A stretch of 5,817 bases of DNA from Bordetella parapertussis (GCA_945888535.1 CAMDAN010000126.1:1-5817); one strand, 5' to 3'; counted from the stretch's first letter, positions 1 through 5,817 are shown. Notes: generated from the letters alone by a model not told the origin. Numbers and translations are program-made.

Positions 1-391
1 AGCTGCGGTCAATGTGAATCATGTCCAAACGCCCCATCGCCCAGCCAAAAAAAGGAACATGCAGCAGTTCCTTCTTAAACACAAACGCCAAGGGCCGGGG
101 CATCAAAGCGGGCATCAAGAACGTCTCGAAAGTAGATTGGTGCTTGACCAACAATATCGCGGGGTTGGTGCCATGGGGGAGGTTTTCCATTCCAGTGACG
201 TTCACCCGAATTCCCAAAATGACGCGCGCCCCTGCAATCGACCACGTCAACCATTGCGACGCCATCCACCACAACGGGTTGCCGCGCACAAAAATAGAAG
301 CCACCAAAATCGCAATCGCCCACGGAATGACGGTGATGAACATCCAAAGCATGTGCAATACCGAGCGAAGGAAAGAGATGAAAGTGTGCAT
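1..391 (-). CDS. plsC: 1-acyl-sn-glycerol-3-phosphate acyltransferase (PlsC/LPLAT family), C-terminal part outside window
   Basis: The 130 visible residues are the N-terminal part of a membrane-bound lysophospholipid acyltransferase, the family that moves an acyl chain onto lysophosphatidic acid to give phosphatidic acid at the inner membrane. A hydrophobic segment at about residues 10-35 is a likely membrane anchor. Acyltransferase block I is KHQSTFET (residues 83-90), with the catalytic-type His84. Its acidic partner four residues on is Glu89 instead of the usual Asp. The substrate-binding block follows as FVFKKELLHVPFFGW (103-117), then MGRLDMIHIDRS (119-130). The EGTR-type block III lies beyond the left edge. 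The ATG at 389-391 begins only 4 bases after the gmhB stop, so it is probably translated by coupling; there is no good Shine-Dalgarno sequence before it. The family call is secure. The exact substrate (lysophosphatidate or another lysolipid) is inferred, and the symbol follows family usage. Confidence 0.88.
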   Translation of the reverse strand, partial: MHTFISFLRSVLHMLWMFITVIPWAIAILVASIFVRGNPLWWMASQWLTWSIAGARVILGIRVNVTGMENLPHGTNPAILLVKHQSTFETFLMPALMPRPLAFVFKKELLHVPFFGWAMGRLDMIHIDRS

Positions 392-395
392 TCGT

Positions 396-944
396 TTAAC
401 CACGCGCGACAATAAAGTCAGCAAACGCACTGAGGTCGGCGTGCACGATGGTTTTGTCTGGATAGCTTGATGGCAAAACGCCATTGGCGTACTGGGCTGC
501 TTTGCCCGTAAGAACGGCGTGGGGCTCACACCCCACTGCGACCGCCGCAATCAAGTCCCGCGCCGAATCACCCGCAGAAGGCATTCCGGTGAGTGGCATG
601 CCGTAGCGTTCTGCGATTTGCTCAAACAAGCCCAGCGCAGGTTTGCGGCAATTGCACGATTCCTCTGGGCCATGCGGGCAGTAAAAAACGGCGTCAATCC
701 GTCCGCCAACGGCTGCCAGCATCGAGTGCATTTTGGCGTGCATCGCATTGAGGGCCGCCACATCGAACAAACCACGGCCAAGTCCCGATTGGTTGGTCGC
801 CACTACCACGTGCCAACCCGCATGGTTCAAGCGTGCAATCGCATCGAGCGCGCCGGGTAGCGGTTGCCATTCCTGCGCAGATTTAATGTAGTCGGCGCTG
901 TCCTCGTTGATGGTTCCATCGCGGTCCAATATGACAAGTTTCAT
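396..944 (-). CDS. gmhB: D-glycero-beta-D-manno-heptose-1,7-bisphosphate 7-phosphatase (HAD superfamily)
   Basis: This 182-residue cytoplasmic phosphatase removes the C7 phosphate of heptose-1,7-bisphosphate, a step in making ADP-heptose for the LPS inner core. HAD motif I is LDRDGT, with nucleophile Asp7 and acid/base Asp9; motif II is ATNQSG (49-54); the lysine motif is CRKP (Lys101); the last acidic motif is GDSARD (125-130). A structural zinc site is formed by Cys89, His91, Cys97 and Cys99 (CPH...CNC). Numbering is from the start chosen here. An ATG two codons earlier (950) would leave no space after the only ribosome-binding-like sequence (TTGGA, 951-955), whereas the ATG at 942-944 sits 6 bases from it and gives the usual MKLVILDRDGT start. 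The gene follows glyS by 20 bases and precedes plsC by 4. The related histidinol-phosphate phosphatase domain of HisB has a similar short zinc loop, but the glyQS-gmhB-plsC context favours GmhB. Confidence 0.9.
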   Translation of the reverse strand: MKLVILDRDGTINEDSADYIKSAQEWQPLPGALDAIARLNHAGWHVVVATNQSGLGRGLFDVAALNAMHAKMHSMLAAVGGRIDAVFYCPHGPEESCNCRKPALGLFEQIAERYGMPLTGMPSAGDSARDLIAAVAVGCEPHAVLTGKAAQYANGVLPSSYPDKTIVHADLSAFADFIVARG

Positions 945-950
945 GGGCAT

Positions 951-955
951 TCCAA
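951..955 (-). promoter_or_regulatory. Ribosome binding site deciding the gmhB start
   Basis: Read on the minus strand this is TTGGA, in the short gap between glyS and gmhB. It lies 6 bases before the ATG at 944 but directly abuts the ATG at 950, so it supports the shorter form of GmhB. It is only a partial match to a Shine-Dalgarno sequence. Confidence 0.45.
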
Positions 956-964
956 TGGTTTGCG

Positions 965-3142
965 TTAATTCGCCAGCCGGGAGAGATCGGCGACAAAATT
1001 CATATTTTCATGCAGCCACTTTAAAAGCCCTTGCCGATTTTGGCGAACTTCCGGGTCGTCGGCGTTGACCATGACATCGTCAAAAAATGCATCCACAGGT
1101 TCGCGCAGCGCAGCCAGCGTTTGCAAGCTTTCGGTGTATTTGGCTTCATCAAATTGCTCTTTTGAAATTGGAAGAAGTTTTTGCATCACTGCGTAAAGGT
1201 TCTTCTCGGCGCCTTCTTGCAGGAGCTCAGAATTGACCTGGGCATCCACGTTTCCAGCTTTCTTCAAAATGTTTCCGATGCGCTTATTGGCTGCGGCTAA
1301 AGCGGGACTTTCGGGCAATGCAGAAAAAGCCCGTACAGCTTTTAGACGCGGCAAAATCTCTCTCAGCTGGCGTGGACGTAAAGACAAAACCGCGTCGATT
1401 TCTTGGGCGCTAAATCCTTCCTCGCGCAAGCCACCAGCCATTCGATCAAATAAGAAAGTAGCTAAACTTTCTCTTAGATCAGATGGTGTATCTGTGAATA
1501 CACGCACCGCTTTATCAATCACTATATCGAGACTCAAAGGCCAATTTTCTTGTCTCAACATACGTATGGCACCTAGGGCGTGGCGGCGAAGTGCAAAAGG
1601 ATCTTTATCTCCCGTGGGAAGGTTCCCGATGCTAAACATGCCCGCCAAGGTCTCCAGCTTGTCGGCCAAGGCAACCACCACGCCTACTGTGCTGCGTGGC
1701 AATTCGTCGCCTGCAAAGCGAGGTTTGTAATGGTCTTCGATGGCTTGCGCTACATCTTCGCTCAAACCATCGTGACGGGCGTAGTAGCTGCCCATGATGC
1801 CTTGCAGCTCGGGGAACTCGCCCACCATATCGGTGAGTAAATCGGTTTTGGCTAGTTGCGCAGCAGTGTCAACCGCTTCCACAAACGTGGTTTCTTTGGC
1901 TTGCGGCAATAGAGCGGCAATGTCCTTCGCAATGGCGCGCACGCGCTCGGTGCGATCGCCTTGTGAACCTAACTTGTTGTGGTAAACCACCTTATCTAAG
2001 CCGTCTACGCGCAACTTGAGACTCTTCTTGCGGTCTTGGTCATAGAAGAATTTGGCATCGGCCAAGCGCGGGCGCACCACGCGCTCATTGCCGCCAATGA
2101 CTTCGGATGCATCTGCAGGCGTGATGTTGCTGACCACTAAAAATTGGTTCATCAACTTACCAGCAGCGTCGAGCAGGGAGAAGTATTTTTGGTTGGCCTT
2201 CATCGTGAGGATGAGGCATTCTTGTGGCACATCAAGAAATTGTTTCTCGAATTGACACACCAAGACGTTGGGCCGCTCTACCAAACCGGTGACTTCGTTG
2301 AGCAAGTCGTCATCGTCAACCGCTTGGGCGCCGACTTTTTGGGCTGCAGCTTGCAACTGGCGATCGATCTCTGCTTTTCGCGCAGTAAAACTGGCAATGA
2401 CAGCGCCATCGCGCTGCAACGTTGTGTCGTAGTCGTCTGCATGGGCGATGGTGACCGGTGACACGGTGGCTTCAAAGCGGTGGCCTTGGGTGGTGTTTCC
2501 GGCGGTGAGGCCAAGCGCGTGAATAGGAACTACGCTTGCGCCATGCAGGGCCAACAAGCGATGCGCTGGGCGAACAAAACTCACACTGGTCCAGCCAGGG
2601 AGCGCGCAGTCCCGCTCTAATTGGTAGCTCATCACTTTGGGGATCGGCAGTTTTGCAATCGCCTCATCCAGCGCTTTTTGCAGGCCATCAGTCAACGTCA
2701 CGCCGCGAACCGTATTTTCAAAAAAGAGCGCTTCGGCTTTGCCGTCCATCGCCCGCTTGAGGCTGGCCACTGCGCTGGCGTCTGAGCCCAAGGCCTGTAA
2801 CTTCTTGAGTAAAGCGGGCGTGGCTTGTCCTGATGCATCAAGACCGACTGCCACCGGCATCAGTTTTTGAGAGACTGCTTTGTCGGGTGCTTGTGCCAAA
2901 ACGTGGGTAAGGTGGACAGCCAAACGGCGGGGGGAGGCAAAGCCCGTACAAATAGAAACATCTTCGTGATGTTGTCGTTTTAAGTCGGGATTGCCGGGGT
3001 CGGAAAGTGTGAATGAATGAATAAGGCCTAAAGACTTAAGGCTCTCTGTGAGTACTTGTGAAAAGCTTTCACCAAGTTTGCTTAATGCCTTAGGCGGTAG
3101 CTCTTCAACAAAAAGTTCAACAAGAAGGTTCTGGGTCGTCAT
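965..3142 (-). CDS. glyS: Glycine--tRNA ligase beta subunit
   Basis: This is the 725-residue beta subunit of the bacterial alpha2beta2 glycyl-tRNA synthetase. It binds and positions tRNA-Gly, while the alpha subunit carries the class II catalytic core. Family landmarks appear in order: VEELPPKAL near residue 12-20, SPRRLAV at 70-76, KLPIPKVM and FVRPAHRL in the N-terminal half, RVVRPRLADAKFFYDQDRKK near the middle, an HD-like segment around MGSYYARHDG (450-459), GDKDPFALRR (511-520), and a C-terminal DALR-like anticodon-binding region with LAAANKRIGNILKKAG at about 615-630. The protein is somewhat longer than the E. coli one (689 residues, from memory). Part of the difference is an insertion of about 20 residues before SPRRLAV. 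The only Shine-Dalgarno-like sequence (GAAGG, 3156-3160) is 13 bases before the ATG, a long spacing, but the N-terminus MTTQNLLVELFVEELPP is typical. The gene follows glyQ by 24 bases, as expected for subunits made in matched amounts. Confidence 0.98.
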   Translation of the reverse strand: MTTQNLLVELFVEELPPKALSKLGESFSQVLTESLKSLGLIHSFTLSDPGNPDLKRQHHEDVSICTGFASPRRLAVHLTHVLAQAPDKAVSQKLMPVAVGLDASGQATPALLKKLQALGSDASAVASLKRAMDGKAEALFFENTVRGVTLTDGLQKALDEAIAKLPIPKVMSYQLERDCALPGWTSVSFVRPAHRLLALHGASVVPIHALGLTAGNTTQGHRFEATVSPVTIAHADDYDTTLQRDGAVIASFTARKAEIDRQLQAAAQKVGAQAVDDDDLLNEVTGLVERPNVLVCQFEKQFLDVPQECLILTMKANQKYFSLLDAAGKLMNQFLVVSNITPADASEVIGGNERVVRPRLADAKFFYDQDRKKSLKLRVDGLDKVVYHNKLGSQGDRTERVRAIAKDIAALLPQAKETTFVEAVDTAAQLAKTDLLTDMVGEFPELQGIMGSYYARHDGLSEDVAQAIEDHYKPRFAGDELPRSTVGVVVALADKLETLAGMFSIGNLPTGDKDPFALRRHALGAIRMLRQENWPLSLDIVIDKAVRVFTDTPSDLRESLATFLFDRMAGGLREEGFSAQEIDAVLSLRPRQLREILPRLKAVRAFSALPESPALAAANKRIGNILKKAGNVDAQVNSELLQEGAEKNLYAVMQKLLPISKEQFDEAKYTESLQTLAALREPVDAFFDDVMVNADDPEVRQNRQGLLKWLHENMNFVADLSRLAN

Positions 3143-3166
3143 AAAAAGTGTTCTGCCTTCGTGATC

Positions 3167-4084
3167 TTAGGCTGCGGCAGCCACGGTTTTTTTAGGCATC
3201 TGCTCAATCCATTCACGCGGCGCCATCGGAAAGCCCAGTCGCTCGCGGCTTTCAAAATAGCATTGGGCGACGCCTCGGGCGAGGTTGCGAATGCGGCCCA
3301 TGTAGGCTGCGCGCTCGGTGACGCTGATCGCGCCGCGCGCGTCGAGTAGGTTAAAACTGTGTGCGGCCTTTAAGACTTGCTCGTAGGCCGGCAAGGCCAA
3401 AGGCACGCTGATTAAATGCTTGGCTTGCTTTTCGTGGGCGTTAAATGCGGTGAATAAAAAGTCGGTGTCGCTGTGTTCAAAGTTGTAGGTGGATTGCTCC
3501 ACTTCGTTCTGCTTGTACACATCGCCATAGGTCATGCTGTCAGTCCATTGCAGGTTGTAGACGTTGTCCACACTTTGCAAGTACATGGCCAAGCGCTCGA
3601 GTCCATAGGTGATCTCGCCAGTGACTGGTTTGCAGTCGATCCCGCCGACTTGCTGGAAATAGGTGAACTGCGTGACCTCCATGCCATTGAGCCAGACTTC
3701 CCATCCCAAGCCCCAGGCGCCTAACGTGGGGTTTTCCCAATCGTCTTCGACAAAGCGAATGTCATTTTTTTTCAAATCAAAACCCAAGGCTTCGAGGGAC
3801 CCCAAATACAAATCCAAGATGTTGCTGGGCGCAGGTTTCATCACCACTTGGTATTGGTAGTAGTGCTGCAAGCGGTTGGGGTTTTCGCCGTAGCGTCCGT
3901 CCTTGGGGCGACGGCTGGGCTGAACATACGCCGCCTTCCAAGGCTCAGGTCCGATGGCCCTTAAAAACGTGGCCGTGTGTGACGTTCCGGCCCCGACTTC
4001 CATGTCATAGGGTTGCAGCAGGGCGCATCCCTGCGCATCCCAATACGACTGGAGGGTCAAGATAATTTGCTGAAAAGTCTTCAT
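3167..4084 (-). CDS. glyQ: Glycine--tRNA ligase alpha subunit
   Basis: This 305-residue protein is the catalytic alpha subunit of tetrameric glycyl-tRNA synthetase, which activates glycine with ATP and charges tRNA-Gly in the cytoplasm. The family signature is almost continuous: [19 protein letters not shown] (18-36), the class II motif 2 region [19 protein letters not shown] (52-70), [19 protein letters not shown] (116-134), FTYFQQVGG (140-148), and the motif 3 region [12 protein letters not shown] (157-168). [11 protein letters not shown] and [20 protein letters not shown] follow. The ATG at 4082-4084 was chosen because [12 protein letters not shown] is where the family begins and the length matches E. 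coli GlyQ (303). An in-frame ATG at 4147 would add 21 unrelated residues. There is no clear Shine-Dalgarno sequence. Instead an 8-codon reading frame ends with its TGA overlapping this ATG. The C-terminus ends in a short alanine run. The gene is probably first in the leftward operon. Confidence 0.98.
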   Translation of the reverse strand: MKTFQQIILTLQSYWDAQGCALLQPYDMEVGAGTSHTATFLRAIGPEPWKAAYVQPSRRPKDGRYGENPNRLQHYYQYQVVMKPAPSNILDLYLGSLEALGFDLKKNDIRFVEDDWENPTLGAWGLGWEVWLNGMEVTQFTYFQQVGGIDCKPVTGEITYGLERLAMYLQSVDNVYNLQWTDSMTYGDVYKQNEVEQSTYNFEHSDTDFLFTAFNAHEKQAKHLISVPLALPAYEQVLKAAHSFNLLDARGAISVTERAAYMGRIRNLARGVAQCYFESRERLGFPMAPREWIEQMPKKTVAAAA

Positions 4085-4128
4085 GGCAGGCGCAAGGTGG
4101 TGGTCATTTGGGTTCGCGTTAACCCTTG

Positions 4129-4134
4129 ATTTTA
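4129..4134 (-). promoter_or_regulatory. Possible -10 box for the glyQ operon
   Basis: On the minus strand this reads TAAAAT, five of six matches to the sigma-70 -10 consensus, placed about 45 bases before the glyQ ATG. The sequence at the expected -35 distance (AGCATA, 4152-4157) is a poor match and overlaps the palindrome, so the promoter would be weak or dependent on an activator. This is a guess from consensus only. Confidence 0.25.
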
Positions 4135-4143
4135 CGGGGCATT

Positions 4144-4156
4144 GCATAAGCTATGC
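4144..4156. promoter_or_regulatory. Perfect inverted repeat GCATA-AGC-TATGC, candidate operator
   Basis: Two 5-base arms (4144-4148 and 4152-4156) are exact reverse complements around a 3-base centre. The site lies between the divergent genes, 21 bases before the transporter ATG and just upstream of the possible glyQ -10 box, where a dimeric regulator could control either operon. No regulator gene is in the window. A 5-bp palindrome can also occur by chance. Confidence 0.3.
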
Positions 4157-4163
4157 TTTTGGC

Positions 4164-4170
4164 AAAGGAG
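4164..4170 (+). promoter_or_regulatory. Strong Shine-Dalgarno sequence of the BASS transporter gene
   Basis: AAAGGAG is a near-complete match to the anti-Shine-Dalgarno sequence of 16S rRNA and lies 6 bases before the ATG at 4177. It sits downstream of the in-frame ATG at 4153, so it decides for the later start and removes eight residues from the longest open frame. Confidence 0.85.
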
Positions 4171-4176
4171 ACCGAC

Positions 4177-5052
4177 ATGGGTTCACAACAATGGGTTTTA
4201 GGTTTGGTCTTGGCCACCATGGTTTTTTCTGTGGCTTTGGAGTTGCGTCTTGAAGACTTTAAGCGGGTGGCGCAAACGCCTAAAGCGGTGATCTGCGGCT
4301 TGATTCCGCAATTTATTTTGCTTCCAGTGGGTACGTGGTTGGCCACATTGGTCTTAGACCTGCCCTCGAACATAGAAACCGCCATGATTTTGGTGGCTGC
4401 CTGCCCGGGCGGCAGCTTAAGCAACGTAGTGACGCACATTGGCAAGGGCAATACCGCCTTGTCGGTCAGCGTCTCGGCAGTGGCCAGTGTGATTGCTTTG
4501 GTAGCAACCCCCTTTAACTTCAGCTGGATGGTGGCGACCAATCCGGATACGGCCGCATGGCTACAAACCTTGGCGATTGACCCTTCCGCTATTTGGTGGA
4601 GTTTGCTGATGCTCTTGGCTATTCCCATGGCCTTGGGTTTGTTAGCCTCCCACCAGTTGCCCACGCTGACCCAAAAAATTCGCAAACCCTTGGGCCACTT
4701 CGCTGTGGGCGCGCTCTTGGTTTTTATTGTGGCCGGTTTAATCAAAGAGCGTCAGTTGCTTACTTTGGGATTATTGCCTTTGCTACTTTTGGTGGTGTTA
4801 CACAACGCCAGTGGTTTGTTTTTTGGTTGGATCACTAGCAAGGTGATGGGAGTGAGTGAGCGCGACCGCCGTGCGGTGATGATTGAAGGCGGCATGCAAA
4901 ATTCGGGTTTGGCACTCGGAATCATTGCGGTGCAATTCAACAGTGACCTTGGCATGGTGACACTGGCCAGCTTGTGGGGCATGTGGCACATCGTCAGCGG
5001 AATGGGGCTGGCCTATTTTTGGAGAAGAAAAGATGCTCGACTGGCTGCTTAA
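4177..5052 (+). CDS. Sodium-dependent transporter of the BASS (bile acid:sodium symporter) superfamily
   Basis: This 291-residue integral inner-membrane protein is highly hydrophobic along its whole length, with roughly nine or ten predicted membrane segments, as in bacterial BASS proteins. It carries the two crossover-helix signatures: ACPGGSLSNVVTHIGKGNTALSV (split as 75-87 and 88-97) and IEGGMQNSGLALGI (236-249). By alignment from memory with the Neisseria ASBT structure, Gln45, Ser82, Asn83, Ser96, Ser100, Glu237 and Gln241 occupy the sodium-ligand positions, so sodium coupling looks intact. Ser100 replaces a threonine. Known family substrates include bile acids, pantothenate, pyruvate and other organic anions. 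Sequence alone does not fix the substrate here, and bile acid is unlikely for an environmental betaproteobacterium. The last 20 bases overlap the start of the next gene, an amidohydrolase, suggesting that the transporter imports that enzyme's substrate or exports its product. Confidence 0.88.
   Translation: MGSQQWVLGLVLATMVFSVALELRLEDFKRVAQTPKAVICGLIPQFILLPVGTWLATLVLDLPSNIETAMILVAACPGGSLSNVVTHIGKGNTALSVSVSAVASVIALVATPFNFSWMVATNPDTAAWLQTLAIDPSAIWWSLLMLLAIPMALGLLASHQLPTLTQKIRKPLGHFAVGALLVFIVAGLIKERQLLTLGLLPLLLLVVLHNASGLFFGWITSKVMGVSERDRRAVMIEGGMQNSGLALGIIAVQFNSDLGMVTLASLWGMWHIVSGMGLAYFWRRKDARLAA
5021..5027 (+). promoter_or_regulatory. Shine-Dalgarno sequence of the amidohydrolase gene, inside the transporter gene
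   Basis: GGAGAAG lies within the last codons of the transporter gene. Its GGAG core is 8 bases before the ATG at 5033, which fixes that start and gives a 20-base overlap in a different frame. This arrangement normally couples translation of the two proteins. Confidence 0.7.
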
Positions 5053-5817
5053 AAACGGATGCGTCGTTGATGGAACAGGTGCGCAGCCTTATGTGGCTGA
5101 TGTGGGCGTGCGCGATGGAAAAATTGTGGAGGTGGGCGCCATCACGCAGCCTTCTAAAAAAACGATCGACGCCACGGGCCTGTGGATCACTCCCGGATTT
5201 ATTGACATCCATACCCACTATGACGGACAAGCCACGTGGGACGATTGTTTTACCCCGAGCATTTACCACGGCGTGACCACCTTGGTGATGGGGAACTGCG
5301 GCGTCGGTTTTGCACCAGTGCGTCCTGGCCATGAAGATGACTTGATTAAGCTCATGGAAGGCGTGGAAGATATTCCAGGCGCTGCGCTGCACGAAGGCAT
5401 TCGTTGGAACTGGGAAACGTTTCCACAGTATATGGACGCGCTCGCGGCCACGCCGCGTAGCTTGGATTATTTGGTACAGGTTCCGCATGACCCATTGCGC
5501 ATGTATGTGATGGGCGAGCGGGCTTTGGCGCACACCGCAGCGACACCGGCCGAGATTGACGCTATGGCCGTTTTACTCAAGCAAGCCTTAGAAGCGGGCG
5601 CCTTGGGATTAAGTACTGGGCGCAGCGACAACCACCGAACCTCTGAGGGAAAAGACACGCCTGCGGCTAACGCCAGCGCCCAAGAACTGACCGGCTTGGC
5701 TGGTGCTTTGAAAGGTTTGAACCACGGGGTCATTCAGTTAGTCAGTGATTACAACCTGTTGCAAGGACCGGGCGAGTTTGATGCGGAATTTGATTTGGTG
5801 GAAACCTTGGCCCATGC
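5033..5817 (+). CDS. D-aminoacylase-like amidohydrolase (N-acyl-D-amino-acid deacylase family, COG3653-type), C-terminal part outside window
   Basis: The visible 261 residues form the N-terminal half of a metal-dependent amidohydrolase, the superfamily of D-aminoacylases that hydrolyse N-acyl-D-amino acids to the amino acid and a fatty or short acid. The N-terminus DWLLKNGCVVDGTGAQPYVADV, split here at DWLLKNGCVV (3-12) and DGTGAQPYVADV (13-24), and VRDGKIVEVG (26-35) build the beta-sandwich. The barrel opens with TPGFIDIHTHYD (53-64), giving metal ligands His60 and His62. MGNCGVGFAP (86-95) supplies Cys89, the unusual cysteine ligand of D-aminoacylases. MEGVEDIPG (108-116) and GALGLSTGRSDNHRTSEGK (189-207) mark a divergent branch. 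Where classical D-aminoacylases have the next histidine ligand, this protein reads VIQLVSDY (233-240). No signal peptide is seen, so it is probably cytoplasmic. Later metal and catalytic residues fall beyond the right edge. The substrate is not known; the family is clear, the specificity is not. Confidence 0.85.
   Translation, partial: MLDWLLKNGCVVDGTGAQPYVADVGVRDGKIVEVGAITQPSKKTIDATGLWITPGFIDIHTHYDGQATWDDCFTPSIYHGVTTLVMGNCGVGFAPVRPGHEDDLIKLMEGVEDIPGAALHEGIRWNWETFPQYMDALAATPRSLDYLVQVPHDPLRMYVMGERALAHTAATPAEIDAMAVLLKQALEAGALGLSTGRSDNHRTSEGKDTPAANASAQELTGLAGALKGLNHGVIQLVSDYNLLQGPGEFDAEFDLVETLAH

Larger units (their letters stand above)
4085..4176. other. Divergent intergenic region between glyQ and the BASS transporter gene
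   Basis: These 92 bases must hold the starts of transcription for both operons, because the genes on either side run outwards. Seen in it are a small GGGTT/AACCC inverted repeat (4110-4125), a TAAAAT box on the minus strand (4129-4134), a perfect GCATA-AGC-TATGC palindrome (4144-4156) and the AAAGGAG Shine-Dalgarno sequence (4164-4170). No convincing sigma-70 promoter pair stands out for the plus strand: TTGATT at 4126-4131 is a fair -35 box, but its best partner, TATGCT at 4152-4157, is 20 bases away. No riboswitch or attenuator-sized leader fits on the glyQ side. Confidence 0.7.

Noticed and set aside
14..470. Two overlapping plus-strand open frames and a minus-strand one (75-347) at the left end
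   Set aside because: The minus-strand frame starting at 391 encodes a clear PlsC acyltransferase across this region, so the others are other-frame shadows.
1233..1730. A 165-codon plus-strand open frame inside glyS
   Set aside because: It is antisense to a strongly conserved part of GlyS, is rich in Arg, Ser and Lys, and has no recognisable motif.
4085..4147. An N-terminal extension of GlyQ from the ATG at 4147
   Set aside because: The 21 extra residues match nothing in the GlyQ family, there is no ribosome binding site before that ATG, and they would fill most of the divergent promoter region.
4153..4176. An eight-residue extension of the transporter from the ATG at 4153
   Set aside because: The strong AAAGGAG Shine-Dalgarno sequence lies inside this stretch and points to the ATG at 4177.
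4085..4176. A glycine riboswitch or T-box upstream of glyQ
   Set aside because: The space is far too short for either, and T-boxes are essentially a Gram-positive device.
4119..4745. A 208-codon open frame on the minus strand, opposite the transporter gene
   Set aside because: Its protein is rich in Lys, Thr and Ala without any recognisable family, it lies antisense to a clear BASS protein, and it would overlap the glyQ leader. It is a by-product of the codon use of the real gene.
4994..5533. A 179-codon minus-strand open frame opposite the amidohydrolase gene
   Set aside because: It is antisense to the conserved HxH and MGNCG region of the hydrolase and resembles no protein family I know.
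1..5817. CRISPR arrays, tRNA or rRNA genes, insertion sequences, long direct repeats, attachment sites
   Set aside because: None was seen on reading the sequence; the window is almost fully taken up by ordinary chromosomal genes. A computed repeat search was not possible.

Overview
The window looks like chromosomal DNA from a betaproteobacterium of the order Burkholderiales, most like Comamonadaceae. The basis is the close resemblance of the GlyQ, GlyS, GmhB and PlsC proteins, and of their gene order, to what I recall of that group, at an intermediate GC content (a little above half by eye, lower than many Comamonadaceae). A freshwater lineage would fit, but species cannot be read from the sequence. 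Almost every base is coding and all genes use similar codons, with no sign of phage, transposon, CRISPR, tRNA or rRNA.

Left arm (bases 1-4084, all minus strand, read right to left): glyQ, glyS, gmhB and a PlsC-type acyltransferase cut by the left edge. The gaps are 24, 20 (from the preferred gmhB start) and 4 bases, so this is very probably one operon. It joins the two subunits of the tetrameric glycyl-tRNA synthetase to an enzyme of ADP-heptose synthesis (LPS inner core) and an enzyme of phosphatidic acid or membrane lipid synthesis, so it mixes translation with envelope building.

Centre (4085-4176): a 92-base divergent intergenic region. It carries a perfect 5-bp inverted repeat (GCATA-AGC-TATGC), a possible -10 box for glyQ, a small GGGTT/AACCC hairpin and the strong Shine-Dalgarno sequence of the rightward operon.

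Right arm (4177-5817, plus strand): a sodium-coupled transporter of the BASS (bile acid:sodium symporter) superfamily, overlapping by 20 bases the start of a D-aminoacylase-like amidohydrolase cut by the right edge. The overlap and the internal Shine-Dalgarno sequence point to co-translation. The natural reading is an uptake-and-hydrolysis pair for an organic anion, perhaps an N-acyl amino acid or related amide; the substrate is unknown.

No spectacular new system is visible. The points most worth following are the transporter/amidohydrolase pair, the apparent loss of a zinc-ligand histidine in that hydrolase, and the palindrome at the divergent junction.
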